NCBI GenBank assembly: GCA_016794735.1
Contig: JAEUJK010000763.1
Coordinates: forward strand, 1 to 8,258
Length of the DNA stretch: 8,258 nucleotides
Reading direction: 5' to 3'
DNA from: Gemmatimonadota bacterium
Lineage (GTDB): Bacteria; Gemmatimonadota; Gemmatimonadetes; Gemmatimonadales; Gemmatimonadaceae
The notes under the pieces are model-generated. The model was not told the DNA's origin, made no database searches, and worked only from the letters and a program-made list of their open reading frames with translations. Each line of letters begins with the position of its first letter. Position 1 is the first letter of the stretch. A program made the translations under genes and the position numbers. Below, piece by piece: positions 6,656 to 8,258 of the stretch.

Positions 6656-8071
6656 ATGCGCTTCGTTCCTGGCCAGCCCCTGCCGCGCCGCACCTTCCTC
6701 CGCAGCATGGGCGCCACCGTGGCCCTGCCCTACCTGGACGCGATGATCCCGGTGGGACGCTCGGCCTCCCGGTTCGGCCCCACCGACCGTACGCGCTTCG
6801 TTGCCATCGAGATGGTGCACGGCGCGGCCGGCTCGAACGAGCTGGGCGCCAAGCTCAACATGTGGGCGCCAGCAGCGACGGGGCGGAAGTTCGACCTGTC
6901 CCCGACCGCGCTCCAGTCGCTCGATCCGTGGCGCGACTACCTCACGATCATCTCCAACACGGACGTGCGTGAGGCCGAGCCCACGACGGCCAAGGAGATC
7001 GGCGGCGATCACTTCCGCTCGAGCGCGGTCTACCTCACGCAGTGCCATCCCAAGCAGACGGAAGGCTCGGACGTGAAGGTCGGGACCTCGCTGGACCAGA
7101 TGTACGCGAAGCGCTTTGGCCAGGAGACGCCGATCCCGTCGATGCAGCTCTGCATCGAGCCGGTGGACCAAGCGGGCGGCTGCGCCTACGGCTACGCCTG
7201 CGTGTACACCGATTCCATCTCGTGGGCCTCGCCGACGGAACCGCTGCCGGTCATTCGCGACCCGCGCGTGGCGTTCGAGAAGTTGTTCGGCGTCGGCGGA
7301 TCGTCGGAGGAGCGCGCGGCGCGCCGCCGCACCCGGCGCTCCATCCTCGACTTCGTCTCGAGTGAGATGTCGTCCCTCAAGTCGATGCTCGGCGCCGACG
7401 ACAAGGCGCGCATGGATCGCTACCTCGAGGATATCCGCGAGGTCGAGCGCCGCATCCAGCGCATCGAGGCCCGCAACGCGTCCGGTGAGGAGCGCGCGCT
7501 GCCGGGCGCCCCGGCCGGCGTGCCCGATTCGTTCGCCGAACATGTGCAGCTCATGTTCGACATCCAGGCGCTGGCCTTCGCCGCCGACATCACGCGCGTC
7601 TTCTCGTTCAAGATGGGACGCGACGGCTCCAGCCGCGTGTACCCGGAGTCTGGCTCGGAGCGTCCGTTCCACCCCGCCTCGCACCACGGCGGCAACGAAC
7701 GCGGCGTGAAGGAATTCCAGATGATCAACAAGTACCACGTCAGCATGCTCCCGTACTTCCTGCAGAAGCTCAAGGACATCCAGGAAGGCGAGGCGAACAT
7801 GCTGGAGAAGACGGTGATCATGTACGGCTCGCCGATGGCGGACGGCAACCTCCACAACCACCGTCGCTGCCCGCTCATCCTGCTCGGCCACGCCAATGGC
7901 AAGATCGAGGGTGGCACCCACGTGAAGGCCGCCGACGGCACGCCGATGGCCAACGCGCAGCTGGCGATGATGCACGCCATCGGCTTCGACGACATGAAGA
8001 CCTTCGGCGACTCCACCGGCGTGATGTCCCTCAAGTCGGCGGACGCGTCGGTCGCCCCCGGCAACTCGTGA
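6656..8071 (+). CDS. Tat-exported DUF1552 (HXXSHH) family protein
   Basis: The protein has 471 residues, a normal length for DUF1552. It starts with a twin-arginine signal (RRTFLR at 11-16, then SMGATVALPYLDAM), so it is probably folded, perhaps with a metal or cofactor, before export. The family signature is present as HPASHH at 339-344, followed by GGN. Other conserved stretches are GGDHFRSSAVYLT (116-128) and MYGSPMADGNLHNHRRCPLILLG (389-411), the latter resembling phosphatase/sulfatase-like and DUF1501 proteins. A charged helical segment at 250-275 (RYLEDIREVERRIQRIEAR) could form a coiled coil. The enzymatic role is unknown. Genes of this family commonly sit next to DUF1592 cytochrome-like genes, as here, so the two products probably work together in the periplasm. 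No frameshift or missing signature residue was noticed. Confidence 0.92.
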   Translation: MRFVPGQPLPRRTFLRSMGATVALPYLDAMIPVGRSASRFGPTDRTRFVAIEMVHGAAGSNELGAKLNMWAPAATGRKFDLSPTALQSLDPWRDYLTIISNTDVREAEPTTAKEIGGDHFRSSAVYLTQCHPKQTEGSDVKVGTSLDQMYAKRFGQETPIPSMQLCIEPVDQAGGCAYGYACVYTDSISWASPTEPLPVIRDPRVAFEKLFGVGGSSEERAARRRTRRSILDFVSSEMSSLKSMLGADDKARMDRYLEDIREVERRIQRIEARNASGEERALPGAPAGVPDSFAEHVQLMFDIQALAFAADITRVFSFKMGRDGSSRVYPESGSERPFHPASHHGGNERGVKEFQMINKYHVSMLPYFLQKLKDIQEGEANMLEKTVIMYGSPMADGNLHNHRRCPLILLGHANGKIEGGTHVKAADGTPMANAQLAMMHAIGFDDMKTFGDSTGVMSLKSADASVAPGNS

Positions 8072-8073
8072 GG
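8070..8073 (+). promoter_or_regulatory. Ribosome binding site of the ankyrin gene, overlapping the DUF1552 stop
   Basis: GAGG begins inside the TGA stop codon (8069-8071) and lies six bases before the ATG at 8080. Termination of DUF1552 translation would therefore occur on the initiation site of the next gene, which suggests translational coupling. Confidence 0.6.
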
Positions 8074-8079
8074 TTCCGC

Positions 8080-8258
8080 ATGCACCGTGTCCTTCGCGTT
8101 GGGGCCGTGCTGGCCGCCACGGTGGCGGCGTTAGGCGCCACGGCCCCGGCCACCACCGCTGAAAGCCCGCTCGCCGATGCCGCCATGCGGCGCGACACCG
8201 CACGGGTGCGCGCGCTCCTCAAGCAGGGGGCGGACGTGAACGCCTCGCAGGGCGACGG
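8080..8258 (+). CDS. Exported ankyrin-repeat protein, 3' end outside window
   Basis: The reading frame starts at the ATG at 8080, eight bases after the DUF1552 stop, and runs off the right edge with about 59 codons visible. The first 27 residues form a Sec-type signal peptide: two arginines, then the hydrophobic run VGAVLAATVAALGA, then a likely cleavage after ATTA. The mature part begins with an ankyrin repeat: SPLADAAMRRD, TARVRALLKQGADVNA, SQGDG. This fits the ankyrin consensus (A-A, helix, V-LL--GADVNA, DG). Ankyrin repeats serve protein-protein binding, so a scaffold or partner role for the two upstream exported proteins is likely but inferred. Codon 18 is TTA, a rare choice in this GC-rich context, and the signal-peptide coding region carries nested inverted repeats. 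The number of repeats cannot be seen. Confidence 0.85.
   Translation, partial: MHRVLRVGAVLAATVAALGATAPATTAESPLADAAMRRDTARVRALLKQGADVNASQGD
8101..8147 (+). repeat. Nested inverted repeats in the signal-peptide region of the ankyrin gene
   Basis: GGGGCCGTG (8101-8109) is a perfect 9-base reverse complement of CACGGCCCC (8139-8147). Inside it, GCCGCC (8113-8118) pairs with GGCGGC (8124-8129) around a five-base loop. In mRNA this would give a stable hairpin, or a two-part stem, starting about 20 bases after the start codon. It may affect translation of the ankyrin gene, or it may be a by-product of alanine/glycine codons in GC-rich DNA. Confidence 0.5.

Noticed and set aside
3686..8203. A 1505-codon open frame on the minus strand across the whole heme-protein operon
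   Set aside because: It is antisense to three clear family members. Its translation is dominated by Arg, Ala, His, Val and Glu without recognisable domains, which is typical of the stop-poor antisense frame of GC-rich genes.

Overview
The window is high-GC bacterial DNA that most resembles a Gemmatimonadota genome (Gemmatimonadaceae-like). Three things suggest this: a very large SARP/BTAD-type regulator with an AAA/STAND ATPase and an Ig-like C-terminal part, a DUF1592-DUF1552-ankyrin gene trio, and strong G/C preference at third codon positions. Planctomycetes, Acidobacteria and myxobacteria also carry DUF1592/DUF1552 pairs, so the assignment is an inference. All genes that can be supported lie on the + strand. 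No tRNA, rRNA, CRISPR array or mobile element was seen.

Left part (1-3889). The 3' end of a kelch-type beta-propeller gene enters from the left edge and stops at 846. After 34 bases comes a 1002-residue regulator (881-3889). It has an N-terminal winged-helix DNA-binding region, a BTAD domain, a STAND/AAA ATPase core with clear Walker A and B motifs, one predicted membrane helix, and a C-terminal region of about 280 residues predicted to lie outside the cytoplasm. That region starts with an Ig-like fold and ends with a second beta-rich module. This reads as a membrane-tethered one-component regulator rather than a soluble SARP. The tight spacing suggests the kelch gene and the regulator are co-transcribed.

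Gap (3890-4132). This 243-base non-coding stretch separates the two blocks. It holds a weak promoter candidate and a strong Shine-Dalgarno sequence, but no convincing terminator.

Right part (4133 to the end). A compact operon encodes an exported DUF1592-family di-heme cytochrome-like protein (4133-6631), a Tat-exported DUF1552/HXXSHH protein (6656-8071) and the start of an exported ankyrin-repeat protein (8080 to beyond the right edge). Gaps are 24 and 8 bases, and each gene has its own Shine-Dalgarno sequence. Together they look like an exported redox module whose substrate is unknown. The first heme site of the cytochrome-like protein is an unusual CX3CH rather than CXXCH.

Working idea (inference): the kelch protein and membrane-tethered regulator may sense something in the envelope, and the adjacent operon may be one of the regulator's targets. 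The sequence gives adjacency and orientation only.
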